Positions 6,764-14,464 are shown, counted from the first letter of the stretch. The stretch: DNA of 15,758 bases from Deltaproteobacteria bacterium (GCA_019308985.1 JAFDHB010000081.1:1-15758), one strand, 5' to 3'. The notes: generated from the sequence alone by a model not told the origin. Numbers and translations: made by a program.

Positions 6764-7088
6764 ATTCGGCCTGTTGATAGACTATGAATACTGTACCGGG
6801 TGCTTCGCATGCCAAGTCGCCTGTTGCCAGGAATATGGCTGGGAAGCAGGAATGTCAGGAATGAACGTTATCGAGCAGGTACAGAAGCTGCCCGACGGCA
6901 AGGCCTACCTCACGTTCCTCCCCTTCCCGACCGAACTATGTATCCTATGCAGACCCCGGACAAAAAAGGGGTTGGATCCCGCCTGCGTCAAGCACTGCAT
7001 GGCAAACGTGATTGAATGGGGCAGGCTGGACGAGTTGGCCGGCAAACTGGGCAAGAAACCGAGGCTCGTCCTCTGGTCTCCAAGATAA
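6747..7088 (+). CDS. Small [4Fe-4S] ferredoxin-type subunit of a molybdopterin oxidoreductase
   Basis: A 113-residue electron-transfer protein. The first cluster motif is C-T-G-C-F-A-C-Q-V-A-C near the N-terminus (C-x2-C-x2-C-x3-C). The second set is C-I-L-C followed by A-C-V-K-H-C. That gives eight ligands for two cubane clusters, as in the short iron-sulfur partners of some anaerobic molybdoenzymes. It ends in a K-P-R-L-V-L-W tail typical of such partners, so it looks complete. A strong GGAGGAGGT ribosome site lies about nine bases before the ATG. It sits directly after, and slightly overlaps, the 3' remnant of its catalytic subunit. Because that partner is deleted, this gene is probably an orphan, perhaps still translated. 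No membrane anchor or signal peptide is present. Confidence 0.85.
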   Translation: MAKNPEFGLLIDYEYCTGCFACQVACCQEYGWEAGMSGMNVIEQVQKLPDGKAYLTFLPFPTELCILCRPRTKKGLDPACVKHCMANVIEWGRLDELAGKLGKKPRLVLWSPR

Positions 7089-7265
7089 CCTGTGGACGAT
7101 TCGTAGGAAGGCGTGAGCCCTTAAGAAAGGGGCAGGTTTTTCAGCCGTCAATAAAGGGGGAAATTGCAACCCGAAGTTACATTAAGTGTTTTGAGAGCCT
7201 ATGAGCATCAAGCAGGCTCGGCCTTTGTTTTGTGCTGATGAGGAAAATGGGGTCAGGAGGTGGAA

Positions 7266-10184
7266 ATGGTTTCAGAGGGCTTTGAACTGATAAAGGCGCA
7301 GGAAATAGAGGAATTGAAGACAAAGGCGGAACTGTTCCGCCACCGGAAGACCGGGACCGAAATCCTATCCCTCGTAAACGATGACGAAAACAAGGTCTTT
7401 GGTATCACCTTCAGGACACCGCCCGCGGATTCCACCGGTGTTCCCCACATCCTTGAACATTCGGTCCTCTGCGGTTCAAGAAAGTACCCGGTCAAGGAGC
7501 CCTTCGTGGAACTCCTGAAGGGCTCACTCCAGACGTTCCTGAACGCCATGACTTACCCTGACAAGACTTGCTACCCGGTTGCAAGCCAGAACCCGAAAGA
7601 TCTTTACAACCTTATAGACGTCTACCTGGACGCAGTTTTCTTCCCCCGCTTGACTCCGCTCATCCTCAAACAGGAAGGCTGGCACTATGAGCTGGAAGAC
7701 CCGGATAGGCCATTGAAATACAATGGCGTGGTCTTCAGTGAAATGAAGGGGGCTCACTCTTCCCCTGATAATCTGCTGGCGGAGTACTCCCAACAGTCCC
7801 TCTTCCCTGACAGCCCATACAGGTTCGATTCAGGTGGTGATCCCAAGGAGATCCCCAAGCTGACCTATGAGAAATTCAAGGCCTTTCATGAAAGATACTA
7901 CCACCCTTTGAACGCCAGGATCTTTTTTTATGGAGACGACCCGCCTGAAACAAGGCTTGAGATAGTAAAAGGGTATCTGGATGAATTCGACCGCCGGGTG
8001 ATCGATTCCTCTATTCCGCTCCAGCCTCCCCTTGAGAGACCGAGGCGCCTCACTCGCCGCTATGCTGTAGGAGAAGGAGCGGAAAAGGACGCCGAGGGCA
8101 TGATAACGGTCAACTGGCTTCTCCACGGCATTGAGACCCCCGAGATGATAATGGCGGGTCACATCCTCGAATACATCCTCCTTGGCATGCCCGGCTCGCC
8201 CTTGCGCAAGGCCCTAATCGATTCCAACTACGGGGAAGACATCGCGGGTGTGGGTCTCTCGGATGAACTGCGACAGATGTACTTTTCAACGGGTCTCAAA
8301 GGAATCGACCTTGCCAACGCCGACAAGGTGGAATCCCTGATCCTTGAGACCCTTGAAAAACTGGTTTCAGAAGGCATCGACCCGGGGACCGTGGAGGCCG
8401 CGGTCAATACAATTGAATTCAACCTGCGGGAAAACAATACCGGTCATTTCCCCAGAGGCCTCTCCCTCATGCTCCGTTCCTTGAAGACCTGGCTCTACGG
8501 TGAGGACCCGCTGGCCCTGGTTGCCTTTGAGGGACCCTTGAACCGGATCAAATCCTCTATCGGCTCCAACCGCCGCTTTTTTGAAGAGATGATCGAGAGA
8601 TGCTTCATTGAAAACCTCCACAGAACCACCCTGATCCTCGAACCGGATCCCGAGCTGTCGGCGAAGGAAGATGCTGCGGAAAGGGAGACTCTGGAAAGGG
8701 CTCGATCATCCATGGACGAAGGCCGGATCCAAGAAGTGATCCAAACTTCAAGGGAACTCAAAAAGATGCAGGAGACCCCTGACCCGCCCGAGGCCCTTGC
8801 CAAGATACCCCGGCTCAGGCTGGAAGATCTGGACAGGGAAAACAAGGAAATACCTATCTCCTTCCAGAGGCATGGTAGTACGGAAATCCTTTATCACGAT
8901 ATATTCACGAACGGCATCCTCTACCTGGACCTGGGATTCAATCTCCACGCCCTTCCCCAGGAACATCTCCCCTACGTCCCCCTCTTCGGGAGGGCCCTCA
9001 TCGAGATGGGGACCGAGGAGGAAGACTATGTTTCCATCACCCGGCGGATAAGCAGGAAAACAGGTGGTATAAGGCCTCTCCTCTTCAACAGCGCCACGAA
9101 GAACGGGCATCGAGGGGCCCTGTGGCTCTTTCTCCGCGGTAAATCAATGCAGGGTCAGGTAAGAGACCTCCTGGACATCCTGAGGGATGTACTGCTTAGG
9201 GTCAATCTGGATAACCCGGAGCGGTTCCGCCAAATGGTCCTGGAGGAAAAGGCGCGCCACGAGCATATATTGATTCCTTCAGGGCACCAATTTCTCTCCC
9301 TTCGCCTCCGGTCTCATTTCAACGAGGCGGACTGGGCCGCAGATCAGATGAAGGGCATAAGCTACATCTTCTTTATCCGTAGGCTCATCAAGGAGATCGA
9401 TAATGACTGGGCTAATGTTCGCGAGAACTTGGAGAAGCTGCGACAGACCCTCATCAATTCCAGTGCCATGGTCTTCAATGTCACGACGGATGAAAAGACA
9501 TGGGCCTATTGCTACCCCATGGCCAAGGAATTCATTGACCGGATTCCCCGTACCGAGACCCACGTCGTCCCGTGGGACCCATCCTACCCTGCCCCTTTCG
9601 AAGGTCTCACCCTCCCTTCAAAGGTCAATTTCGTAGGAAAGGGAGCGAACCTCTACCAACTGGGCTATGAATTCCACGGCTCCGCCCTCGTCATTACCCG
9701 CTATCTCCGCAGTGCCTGGCTCTGGGAAAGGGTCAGGCTCCAAGGTGGCGCCTACGGTGCCTACTGCCAATTCGATCGTCTTTCCGGGGTGCTGAATTTC
9801 CTTTCCTACCGGGATCCGAATCTCCTCAAGACCTTGGAAACCTACGACATGTCCGCTTCCTTCTTGAAAGAGCTGGAGCTGAACAGTGATGAACTGACCA
9901 AGGGCATAATCGGGACTATCGGCGACATTGACCAACACCTCCTCCCCGATGCCAAGGGTTGGGTATCCATGGCGCGATATCTGACCGGAGACTCAGCAGA
10001 GGAACGCCGGCAAATGCGGGAAGAGGTGCTGGGCACCGCACCCGAAAATTTCAAGGAGTTTGCCGAGGTCCTTGAGGCCGTGGCGCAAAAGGGACTTGTG
10101 AAGATTATGGGTTCGCGGGAAGCGATCCACGAGGCGCTTTCAAGTAAACCCAGGGACTGGCTCAAGGTTATTGAGGTGCTGTGA
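7266..10184 (+). CDS. PreP-like zinc metallopeptidase (M16C family)
   Basis: A 972-residue peptidase of the presequence-protease type, a clam-shaped enzyme that encloses and degrades short peptides. The inverted zinc motif H61-I-L-E64-H65 is intact and the distal ligand is E159 in G-V-V-F-S-E-M-K-G. The C-terminal half carries R824 and Y830 in R-L-Q-G-G-A-Y-G, the conserved Arg/Tyr pair that completes the active site across the chamber, then S-Y-R-D-P-N-L-L as in PreP proteins. Length fits full-length PreP (about 970-1000). No signal peptide is seen, so it should act in the cytoplasm. ATG 7266 is preferred because AGGAGG (7255-7260) lies five bases before it; a GTG at 7260 would sit within that site. 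It stands alone, with a weak hairpin (GAGCCT 7195-7200 with AGGCTC 7214-7219) upstream. Confidence 0.93.
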   Translation: MVSEGFELIKAQEIEELKTKAELFRHRKTGTEILSLVNDDENKVFGITFRTPPADSTGVPHILEHSVLCGSRKYPVKEPFVELLKGSLQTFLNAMTYPDKTCYPVASQNPKDLYNLIDVYLDAVFFPRLTPLILKQEGWHYELEDPDRPLKYNGVVFSEMKGAHSSPDNLLAEYSQQSLFPDSPYRFDSGGDPKEIPKLTYEKFKAFHERYYHPLNARIFFYGDDPPETRLEIVKGYLDEFDRRVIDSSIPLQPPLERPRRLTRRYAVGEGAEKDAEGMITVNWLLHGIETPEMIMAGHILEYILLGMPGSPLRKALIDSNYGEDIAGVGLSDELRQMYFSTGLKGIDLANADKVESLILETLEKLVSEGIDPGTVEAAVNTIEFNLRENNTGHFPRGLSLMLRSLKTWLYGEDPLALVAFEGPLNRIKSSIGSNRRFFEEMIERCFIENLHRTTLILEPDPELSAKEDAAERETLERARSSMDEGRIQEVIQTSRELKKMQETPDPPEALAKIPRLRLEDLDRENKEIPISFQRHGSTEILYHDIFTNGILYLDLGFNLHALPQEHLPYVPLFGRALIEMGTEEEDYVSITRRISRKTGGIRPLLFNSATKNGHRGALWLFLRGKSMQGQVRDLLDILRDVLLRVNLDNPERFRQMVLEEKARHEHILIPSGHQFLSLRLRSHFNEADWAADQMKGISYIFFIRRLIKEIDNDWANVRENLEKLRQTLINSSAMVFNVTTDEKTWAYCYPMAKEFIDRIPRTETHVVPWDPSYPAPFEGLTLPSKVNFVGKGANLYQLGYEFHGSALVITRYLRSAWLWERVRLQGGAYGAYCQFDRLSGVLNFLSYRDPNLLKTLETYDMSASFLKELELNSDELTKGIIGTIGDIDQHLLPDAKGWVSMARYLTGDSAEERRQMREEVLGTAPENFKEFAEVLEAVAQKGLVKIMGSREAIHEALSSKPRDWLKVIEVL

Positions 10185-10360
10185 TCTTTGGACAGCCCAT
10201 CTAGTCAATTTAGGCCCTTTCATTGCTCTGCCTAGAAAAGCGCTCCTTGCTGCCAACTGGCATGATAACCCGTCGCCATTTGGAGGATGGAACATTCCCC
10301 GTGGACTGGATCAAAGATTTGCGACTCAATCGGACAGCTTCTGTAAGCCAGAAATACTTC

Positions 10361-10389
10361 TTGTCAACGTGCCGCAACTATGCTTATAT
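10361..10389 (+). promoter_or_regulatory. Candidate promoter of the hicBA pair
   Basis: TTGTCA (10361-10366) and TTATAT (10384-10389) are separated by 17 bases. They lie about 90 bases before the HicB start. The rest of the 297-base gap after the peptidase shows no gene or terminator I can support. Confidence 0.45.
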
Positions 10390-10481
10390 GTTTTGATATC
10401 CAACCTATTGAGAAACCTGATGATTGTCCATTGGGGCCTCACGGGCCAGAGCCCACGGCAATCCAAGGGAGGAGCAGTTTG

Positions 10482-10694
10482 ATGAAATACCGGGTCATAA
10501 TTGAACAGGACGAAGAGGGAGTATTCGTTGCCGAGGTTCCTTCTTTACCTGGATGTATTTCTCAGGGGAAAACCCGATCAGAAGCATTAACGAATATTCA
10601 AGAAGCCATTGAAGCTTATCTTGAAAGCCTCAAAGCCCACAATGAGCCCATTCCACCGCCAATAGATGAAGAAATAGTAGAGGTGGCTGTTTGA
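10482..10694 (+). CDS. hicB: HicB-family antitoxin, short form
   Basis: A 70-residue HicB-type protein that should neutralise the HicA toxin encoded next. The partial RNase H-like fold is recognisable from M-K-Y-R-V-I-I-E-Q-D-E-E-G-V-F-V-A-E-V-P-S-L-P-G-C, followed by S-Q-G-K-T-R-S-E-A-L-T-N-I-Q-E-A-I. ATG 10482 is chosen because a GGGAGGAG site lies just upstream and the family's first strand starts there; the longer open frame from 10380 has no homology in its extra 34 codons. It lacks the C-terminal ribbon-helix-helix or helix-turn-helix found in longer HicB proteins, ending in an acidic E-E-I-V-E-V-A-V tail, so autoregulation by DNA binding is doubtful. The order is antitoxin first, with a four-base overlap into hicA. 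Confidence 0.9.
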   Translation: MKYRVIIEQDEEGVFVAEVPSLPGCISQGKTRSEALTNIQEAIEAYLESLKAHNEPIPPPIDEEIVEVAV

Positions 10695-10915
10695 GCACCC
10701 TTCCAAGAACTTCGGGACGTGATGTTGTCATAGCCTTGTCGAAGATAGGCTATGAGAGGGACAGGCAGAAAGGAAGTCATATAGTTTTGCGCCAAGCTTC
10801 TTATCCTCATAGGCGAGTGGTTGTCCCGGATCATCGAGAGGTGGCAAAGGGAACGCTGCGAAAAATCCTAAGACAGGCCGGATTGACAGTCGAAGAGTTC
10901 AAAGAGCTGTTGTGA
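10691..10915 (+). CDS. hicA: HicA-family mRNA interferase toxin
   Basis: A 74-residue toxin with the dsRBD-like HicA fold. It would cleave mRNA and stop translation when free of HicB. The catalytic histidine is H30 in Q-K-G-S-H-I-V-L-R, and the fold continues through V-V-V-P-D-H-x-E-V-A-K-G-T-L-R-K-I-L-R-Q-A-G. It appears to start with TTG at 10691, in a TTGA overlap with the hicB stop, with AGAGGTGG about seven bases upstream. That implies translational coupling and low toxin yield. Length is normal and nothing suggests inactivation. Confidence 0.9.
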   Translation: MSTLPRTSGRDVVIALSKIGYERDRQKGSHIVLRQASYPHRRVVVPDHREVAKGTLRKILRQAGLTVEEFKELL

Positions 10916-11031
10916 AGTCCATATATGGTTTTCATGGTTTCACGGAATTGCAACGATTGATGTCTCTGCATTGTGTAGAAGGCCATCTTCCCGGTGAATT
11001 AACTCTTCAGCCAGTGCCGAATAAAAAAATG

Positions 11032-11060
11032 TTGACAAGTGTCATCCATGGGGCTATAGA
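11032..11060 (+). promoter_or_regulatory. Consensus-like sigma-70 promoter before the structured RNA
   Basis: A perfect TTGACA (11032-11037), a 17-base spacer and TATAGA (11055-11060) make this the best promoter match in the window. It points at the hairpin-rich stretch and terminator that follow, with expected transcription start near 11067. Confidence 0.75.
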
Positions 11061-11066
11061 ATACAG

Positions 11067-11211
11067 GAAAAAATAGTTTGAGTTGGCTATGTCTGTTGTC
11101 ACACGCATATTTTTTAGCTTTTACTTTTTCTTTAGCGGAGGTCGCGGGTCTCCTAGCGTGTGACGACGCATATAAGACAGGAAAAAGCGGAGCACACGCT
11201 CCGCTTTTTTT
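11067..11211 (+). ncRNA. Structured leader or small RNA ending in an intrinsic terminator
   Basis: This roughly 145-nt transcript is predicted from the strong promoter and the terminator at 11182-11211. A long stem pairs GTTGTCACACGC (11095-11106) with GCGTGTGACGAC (11156-11167), with one G-T wobble, around a 49-base U-rich loop. The loop includes a GGAG/CTCC mini-hairpin. The left arm's CACACGC recurs at 11193-11199 inside the terminator, so the right arm GCGTGTG (11156-11162) could instead pair there and break the terminator. Likewise AGCGGAG (11134-11140) matches the terminator's 5' arm and could pair with its 3' arm (11199-11205). No other promoter is visible before the GNAT gene 56 bases on, so this looks like a cis-acting switch; a free small RNA is the alternative. 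It matches no riboswitch class I recognise. Confidence 0.55.
11182..11211 (+). terminator. Intrinsic terminator ahead of the GNAT gene
   Basis: AAAAAGCGGAGC (11182-11193) pairs with GCTCCGC plus five Ts (11198-11209) across an ACAC loop, and seven Ts (11205-11211) form the tail. The G/C core is seven perfect pairs. It lies 56 bases before the GNAT start, on the same strand. Confidence 0.9.
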
Positions 11212-11266
11212 ATTGATGCTTCAGCGGTCTTTCACTGACCAAATTTGTTCCAGGGAAGGCGCCGTC

Positions 11267-12862
11267 ATGAACAGCATAACATCTCAGGAGAAGGCCACCG
11301 ACAAGGCTAATGGTCTGCCCGGCAGCTTGGGGGTCACTACCAGGCTGGGACTGATCAGCCTCATAGATGATGGGATACGTCTCGGCAACCCAGAATCTCC
11401 TATAATCGCCGACCTGTTCAGTGACCTGTGGGACTTGGTCAACGCCACGATATCGGGGAGCAAGATCGACCCCCTCAAGCCCGAGGACACGCGAAATGGT
11501 TTTCGTTCATTTGAGATCACCGCGCCCACTGGAGAAAACCTCGGGCATCTCAATATGCTCTATTTCAAGAAACCCATCCCATGCTACTACCTGGTTTATG
11601 TGGAGGTGTCAGCACCCTTCAGGAGAAAAGGATTGGGAACTCGAATCCTGGAGCACTTCAGGACGTTCCTGGCAGAAAAAAATGCAATCGGTGTACTGGA
11701 TAATATTATCCCAGAGGATGACCCTACCTTTGACATTTACTTAAAGCAGGGATGGGAGCCCCTGGACTCCATTGTAGGGGATGTGGTCATAGACCAGGGC
11801 AGCAGGTACATGGTCTACCTTCCCCCCAAGTACCAGGGCAAATCCTTGAAGGAACCCCTCCTGAAGCTCCTCCACCACCTGAAAAGGAAGCGGGCGGCCA
11901 TAGAGATGAGGGACAACGAGCTCATGGTGCAAAGGACCATAGAGGAGTTCAAGAACGTGTACGGAGCCCTGATGAGCTATTTTGAATCAAACATCCAAAG
12001 GGGAGAAACGACCCCTCTCATGCGCTTCATGTTCACCCGTTTCGTTACAAAGCTTATTGCCTTCAGGCGACGGATCGCGGACCTCATCGGGTATACTGGC
12101 GGTGAATCCATGGAGCAGATCGTGCTGGCTCCCCGGGTTGCGGCCATGCCTGTGGAATCCTATGCCCCTTACGAAATCTCTGAAGAGCCCGCCCTTCTTC
12201 TTGGCGACAGGGATCTGTGGCTCCGCCTCCCCGAGGGCATAAAGAGGCATCCGGCCCATTTTATCAGCTCTCTCCCCAACTACTTGAGGCCCAGTCTTAT
12301 GCTATGGCTCAGGCAAAAGGACATGTCTCCCCAAGACACCCTGACCTTGGGCGACCTGATGGACATTGGCTTTGATCCCACAAGGCTCAAGGAATTCAGC
12401 ATGGATGGTCAAGAATTCATAATCGAAAGGACCCAACCCAGACTGATTCAACAACTGGAGAAGCGCAAGGAGGTTCTGAACAAATTGCAGCAGGAGGCCA
12501 TAGGACATAGAGTCAGGAATGCCCTCCTGAAAGTAAACGCGCCGGTCCTTGCCTTCCGGGATAGGTCCAATGCCTACGTGTTCTGGCACAAGGTAAAGGG
12601 CATACACCATGACGAGGCCCTGGAAATGCTCCAGACCGTACCCTCTCTCAAGGCCCTCAATGAATCCATGGGTGTCGACAGGATGATCATCTCGACCCTA
12701 AGGGAAGTAAAGGCCCTTATTGTGGACAGGATCGGGGTTGAGGAAACATCAAGGGGAGAGCTGATGACCTTTTTCGTCTCCTGGGACCTGGCGAAAAACA
12801 GCCCGCGCCTGGTCATTGATCCTGTGGGGGGAAGTTTTTTGGAGTCCGTATGGATTTCATAA
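11267..12862 (+). CDS. GNAT-domain protein with a long unassigned C-terminal region
   Basis: A 531-residue protein. Residues about 45-185 form a GNAT acyltransferase domain: a strand E-N-L-G-H-L-N-M-L-Y-F, the Y-Y-L-V-Y-V-E-V-S strand, and the acetyl-CoA loop F-R-R-K-G-L-G-T-R-I-L (118-128, matching R-x-x-G-x-G), then Y-L-K-Q-G-W-E at 158-164. After the domain a basic stretch (K-R-K-R around 206-209) leads into about 330 residues I cannot assign. That region contains a helical R-F-M-F-T-R-F segment and several charged helices; no transmembrane segment is obvious. ATG 11267 follows a GGGAAGG site; an open extension upstream to 11078 is rejected because it crosses the terminator hairpin. Substrate unknown. 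Expression probably depends on read-through of that terminator. The CoA-transferase gene follows after 93 bases on the same strand. Confidence 0.8.
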   Translation: MNSITSQEKATDKANGLPGSLGVTTRLGLISLIDDGIRLGNPESPIIADLFSDLWDLVNATISGSKIDPLKPEDTRNGFRSFEITAPTGENLGHLNMLYFKKPIPCYYLVYVEVSAPFRRKGLGTRILEHFRTFLAEKNAIGVLDNIIPEDDPTFDIYLKQGWEPLDSIVGDVVIDQGSRYMVYLPPKYQGKSLKEPLLKLLHHLKRKRAAIEMRDNELMVQRTIEEFKNVYGALMSYFESNIQRGETTPLMRFMFTRFVTKLIAFRRRIADLIGYTGGESMEQIVLAPRVAAMPVESYAPYEISEEPALLLGDRDLWLRLPEGIKRHPAHFISSLPNYLRPSLMLWLRQKDMSPQDTLTLGDLMDIGFDPTRLKEFSMDGQEFIIERTQPRLIQQLEKRKEVLNKLQQEAIGHRVRNALLKVNAPVLAFRDRSNAYVFWHKVKGIHHDEALEMLQTVPSLKALNESMGVDRMIISTLREVKALIVDRIGVEETSRGELMTFFVSWDLAKNSPRLVIDPVGGSFLESVWIS

Positions 12863-12955
12863 AGATCCGGGACCAAGAGGCCTGGCCTTGTTCAGCCCCT
12901 GAAAGAAGCTATGGGCCTCAGCGACCAACAACATTGGAGAGAGGAGGTTAAATAT

Positions 12956-14164
12956 ATGCCCGGACCTTTGGATGGTGTGAGAGTCGTTGAGATATCTCTT
13001 TTTCAGCAGGGACCTGTTGCGGGGATGCGTCTTGGAGACCTGGGTGCAGAAGTAATCAAGGTGGAACCCAAGGCAGGGGACCCCGGCAGGGGATTCATGA
13101 AGATCATCGGGGCCATGGCCGGTCTCAAGGGACGAAACTACTACTTCGAGCACGGCAACAGAAACAAAAGGAGCATTGCCCTTGATCTCAAGCACCAAAG
13201 GGGCAAAGAGGTATTCTTCAAGCTGATCGACAGTGCCGACGTCTTCCTCAACAACATGAGTATCAGTGCACCCGTAAGGATGGGCATAGGGTCTGATGTC
13301 CTCATGGCCAGAAACCCCCGTCTCATTTATGCCCACGCATCGGGATGGGGGCGCAAGGGTCCCGATGCCGAGGAATACTCCTTTGATTATACCGGTATCG
13401 CCCGAAGCGGATTGATGATGGCCTGTGGTGAGAGGGGATCACCTCCAACCCAGATTCTTCCCGGGATCGGGGATGAACTGGGGGCCCTCATGTGTGCATG
13501 GGGAGTGACCGCCGCCCTCTATGCCAGGGAAAAAACCGGGAGGGGCCAAGTAGTAGACACCTCGCTCATGGGAGGTGTCATTGCCGCACTGGGCTTTGTC
13601 CTGGCCGCCCCTGCCATCATGGGACAGGAGTTCCCAAGGGAAGTCAGGGCCGAGGCCGGCAATCCCCTCTACAACCATTACAAGTGCAAGGACGGCCGAT
13701 GGATCGCCATCGCCCATCTGGACCCCGACAGGTATTGGCCCAGGCTCTGTAAGGCACTCGAAATCCAAGACCTGGAGCAGGACCCTCGCTTCAACAGCAT
13801 TGAAGCCAGGGGCAGGAATGCAAGGGAGTTGGTTGCCATCCTAGATAAGAGATTCGCCACGAGGACGAGGGATGAGTGGTCAAGGATATTGAGAGAACAC
13901 GGTTGCATATTCACACCCGTCCACAGCCTCCAGGAAGTGACAAATGACCTCCAGGCCATCGCGAACGACTATTTCACCTTTGTTGATCATCCCACCTACG
14001 GCAGGACAAAAATGACGGGCTTTCCATGGGATTTCAGCGAGACGCCTGCTTCGGTAAGAAGGGTGGCTCCGGAGCTCGGGGAGCACACCGAAGAGATCCT
14101 TCAGGAGCTGGGGTATACACAGCGAGACATCGAAGAGCTTAGGCGAGACGGAGCCATCCCCTGA
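12956..14164 (+). CDS. Class III CoA-transferase (CaiB/BaiF family)
   Basis: A 402-residue cytoplasmic enzyme that moves CoA between acyl-CoA and a free carboxylic acid. It opens with G-P-L-D-G-V-R-V-V-E-I-S and continues G-D-L-G-A-E-V-I-K-V-E-P and N-R-N-K-R-S-I-A-L-D-L, all standard for the family. The nucleophilic aspartate is D173 in I-L-P-G-I-G-D-E-L-G-A. The downstream G-R-G-Q-V-V-D-T-S-L and N-P-L-Y-N-H-Y-K-C-K-D-G-R-W-I segments are also typical. Length is normal (about 400). ATG 12956 has a strong GAGGAGG eight bases before it; the open frame extends 15 codons further upstream without a ribosome site. Such enzymes often activate substrates for anaerobic degradation, which fits the acyl-CoA genes at the left end. 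The acid used is unknown. Confidence 0.93.
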   Translation: MPGPLDGVRVVEISLFQQGPVAGMRLGDLGAEVIKVEPKAGDPGRGFMKIIGAMAGLKGRNYYFEHGNRNKRSIALDLKHQRGKEVFFKLIDSADVFLNNMSISAPVRMGIGSDVLMARNPRLIYAHASGWGRKGPDAEEYSFDYTGIARSGLMMACGERGSPPTQILPGIGDELGALMCAWGVTAALYAREKTGRGQVVDTSLMGGVIAALGFVLAAPAIMGQEFPREVRAEAGNPLYNHYKCKDGRWIAIAHLDPDRYWPRLCKALEIQDLEQDPRFNSIEARGRNARELVAILDKRFATRTRDEWSRILREHGCIFTPVHSLQEVTNDLQAIANDYFTFVDHPTYGRTKMTGFPWDFSETPASVRRVAPELGEHTEEILQELGYTQRDIEELRRDGAIP

Positions 14165-14206
14165 CGGGACAGAAGTTAGGTACTCCCAAAACCGCGAATC
14201 CCGCGC

Positions 14207-14246
14207 AATCCGTGCCAAGAATATCGTTCTTGTCCCCTGCTTTGGA
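14207..14246 (+). repeat. 40-bp direct repeat, copy 1
   Basis: Identical over 40 bases to 14465-14504. It starts AATCCGTGCC and ends CTGCTTTGGA, and contains the small hairpin CAAGAA-TATCG-TTCTTG (14216-14232). Its last six bases also begin the 28-bp tandem units that follow. Confidence 0.9.
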
Positions 14247-14296
14247 TCGAGGCAACCCCGTTGCCGGATTTGGACCGAGGTGACCGTGTCACCGGG
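14241..14296 (+). repeat. Two 28-bp tandem units with covarying hairpins
   Basis: Each unit begins TTTGGA[T/C]CGA and then holds a 6-3-6 hairpin. Unit 1 (14241-14268) has GGCAAC-CCC-GTTGCC. Unit 2 (14269-14296) has GGTGAC-CGT-GTCACC. The arms differ between units, yet both pair perfectly. Confidence 0.7.
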
Positions 14297-14335
14297 TTCC
14301 CACCGACATGGGCAGCTTGCTCCATATTTAGGGAA

Positions 14336-14426
14336 GGTTCAAGGTTCAAAGTTCAAAGTTCAAGGTTCAAAGTTCAAAGTTCAAGGTTGACAGTTCAAGG
14401 TTCTGGGTTCAAGGTTCAAGGTTCAG
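14336..14426 (+). repeat. Heptanucleotide tandem array, 13 units
   Basis: Thirteen consecutive 7-bp units of the form [G/A]GTTCAA cover 91 bases; units 8, 10 and 13 are degenerate (GGTTGAC, GGTTCTG, GGTTCAG). It is an ordinary minisatellite-like array with no spacers, so it is not a CRISPR. The reading frame across it is an artefact. Confidence 0.92.
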
Positions 14427-14464
14427 GGCTCGTGCATCAATCATGTGCAAAATTCTATCCGTGG

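Noticed and set aside
7195..7219. Terminator after the iron-sulfur subunit
   Set aside because: The stem is only six pairs with a 13-base loop and the following T-run is broken, so termination is not convincing.
10171..10482. Plus-strand 103-codon frame between the peptidase and HicB
   Set aside because: It overlaps the peptidase end, has no ribosome site, crosses the candidate hicBA promoter and shows no family features.
11078..11266. 63-codon N-terminal extension of the GNAT protein
   Set aside because: It would be translated through the long stem and the intrinsic terminator, while ATG 11267 has its own ribosome site.
14336..14426. CRISPR-like array
   Set aside because: The units are 7 bp with no spacers and no cas genes are nearby; it is a simple tandem repeat.
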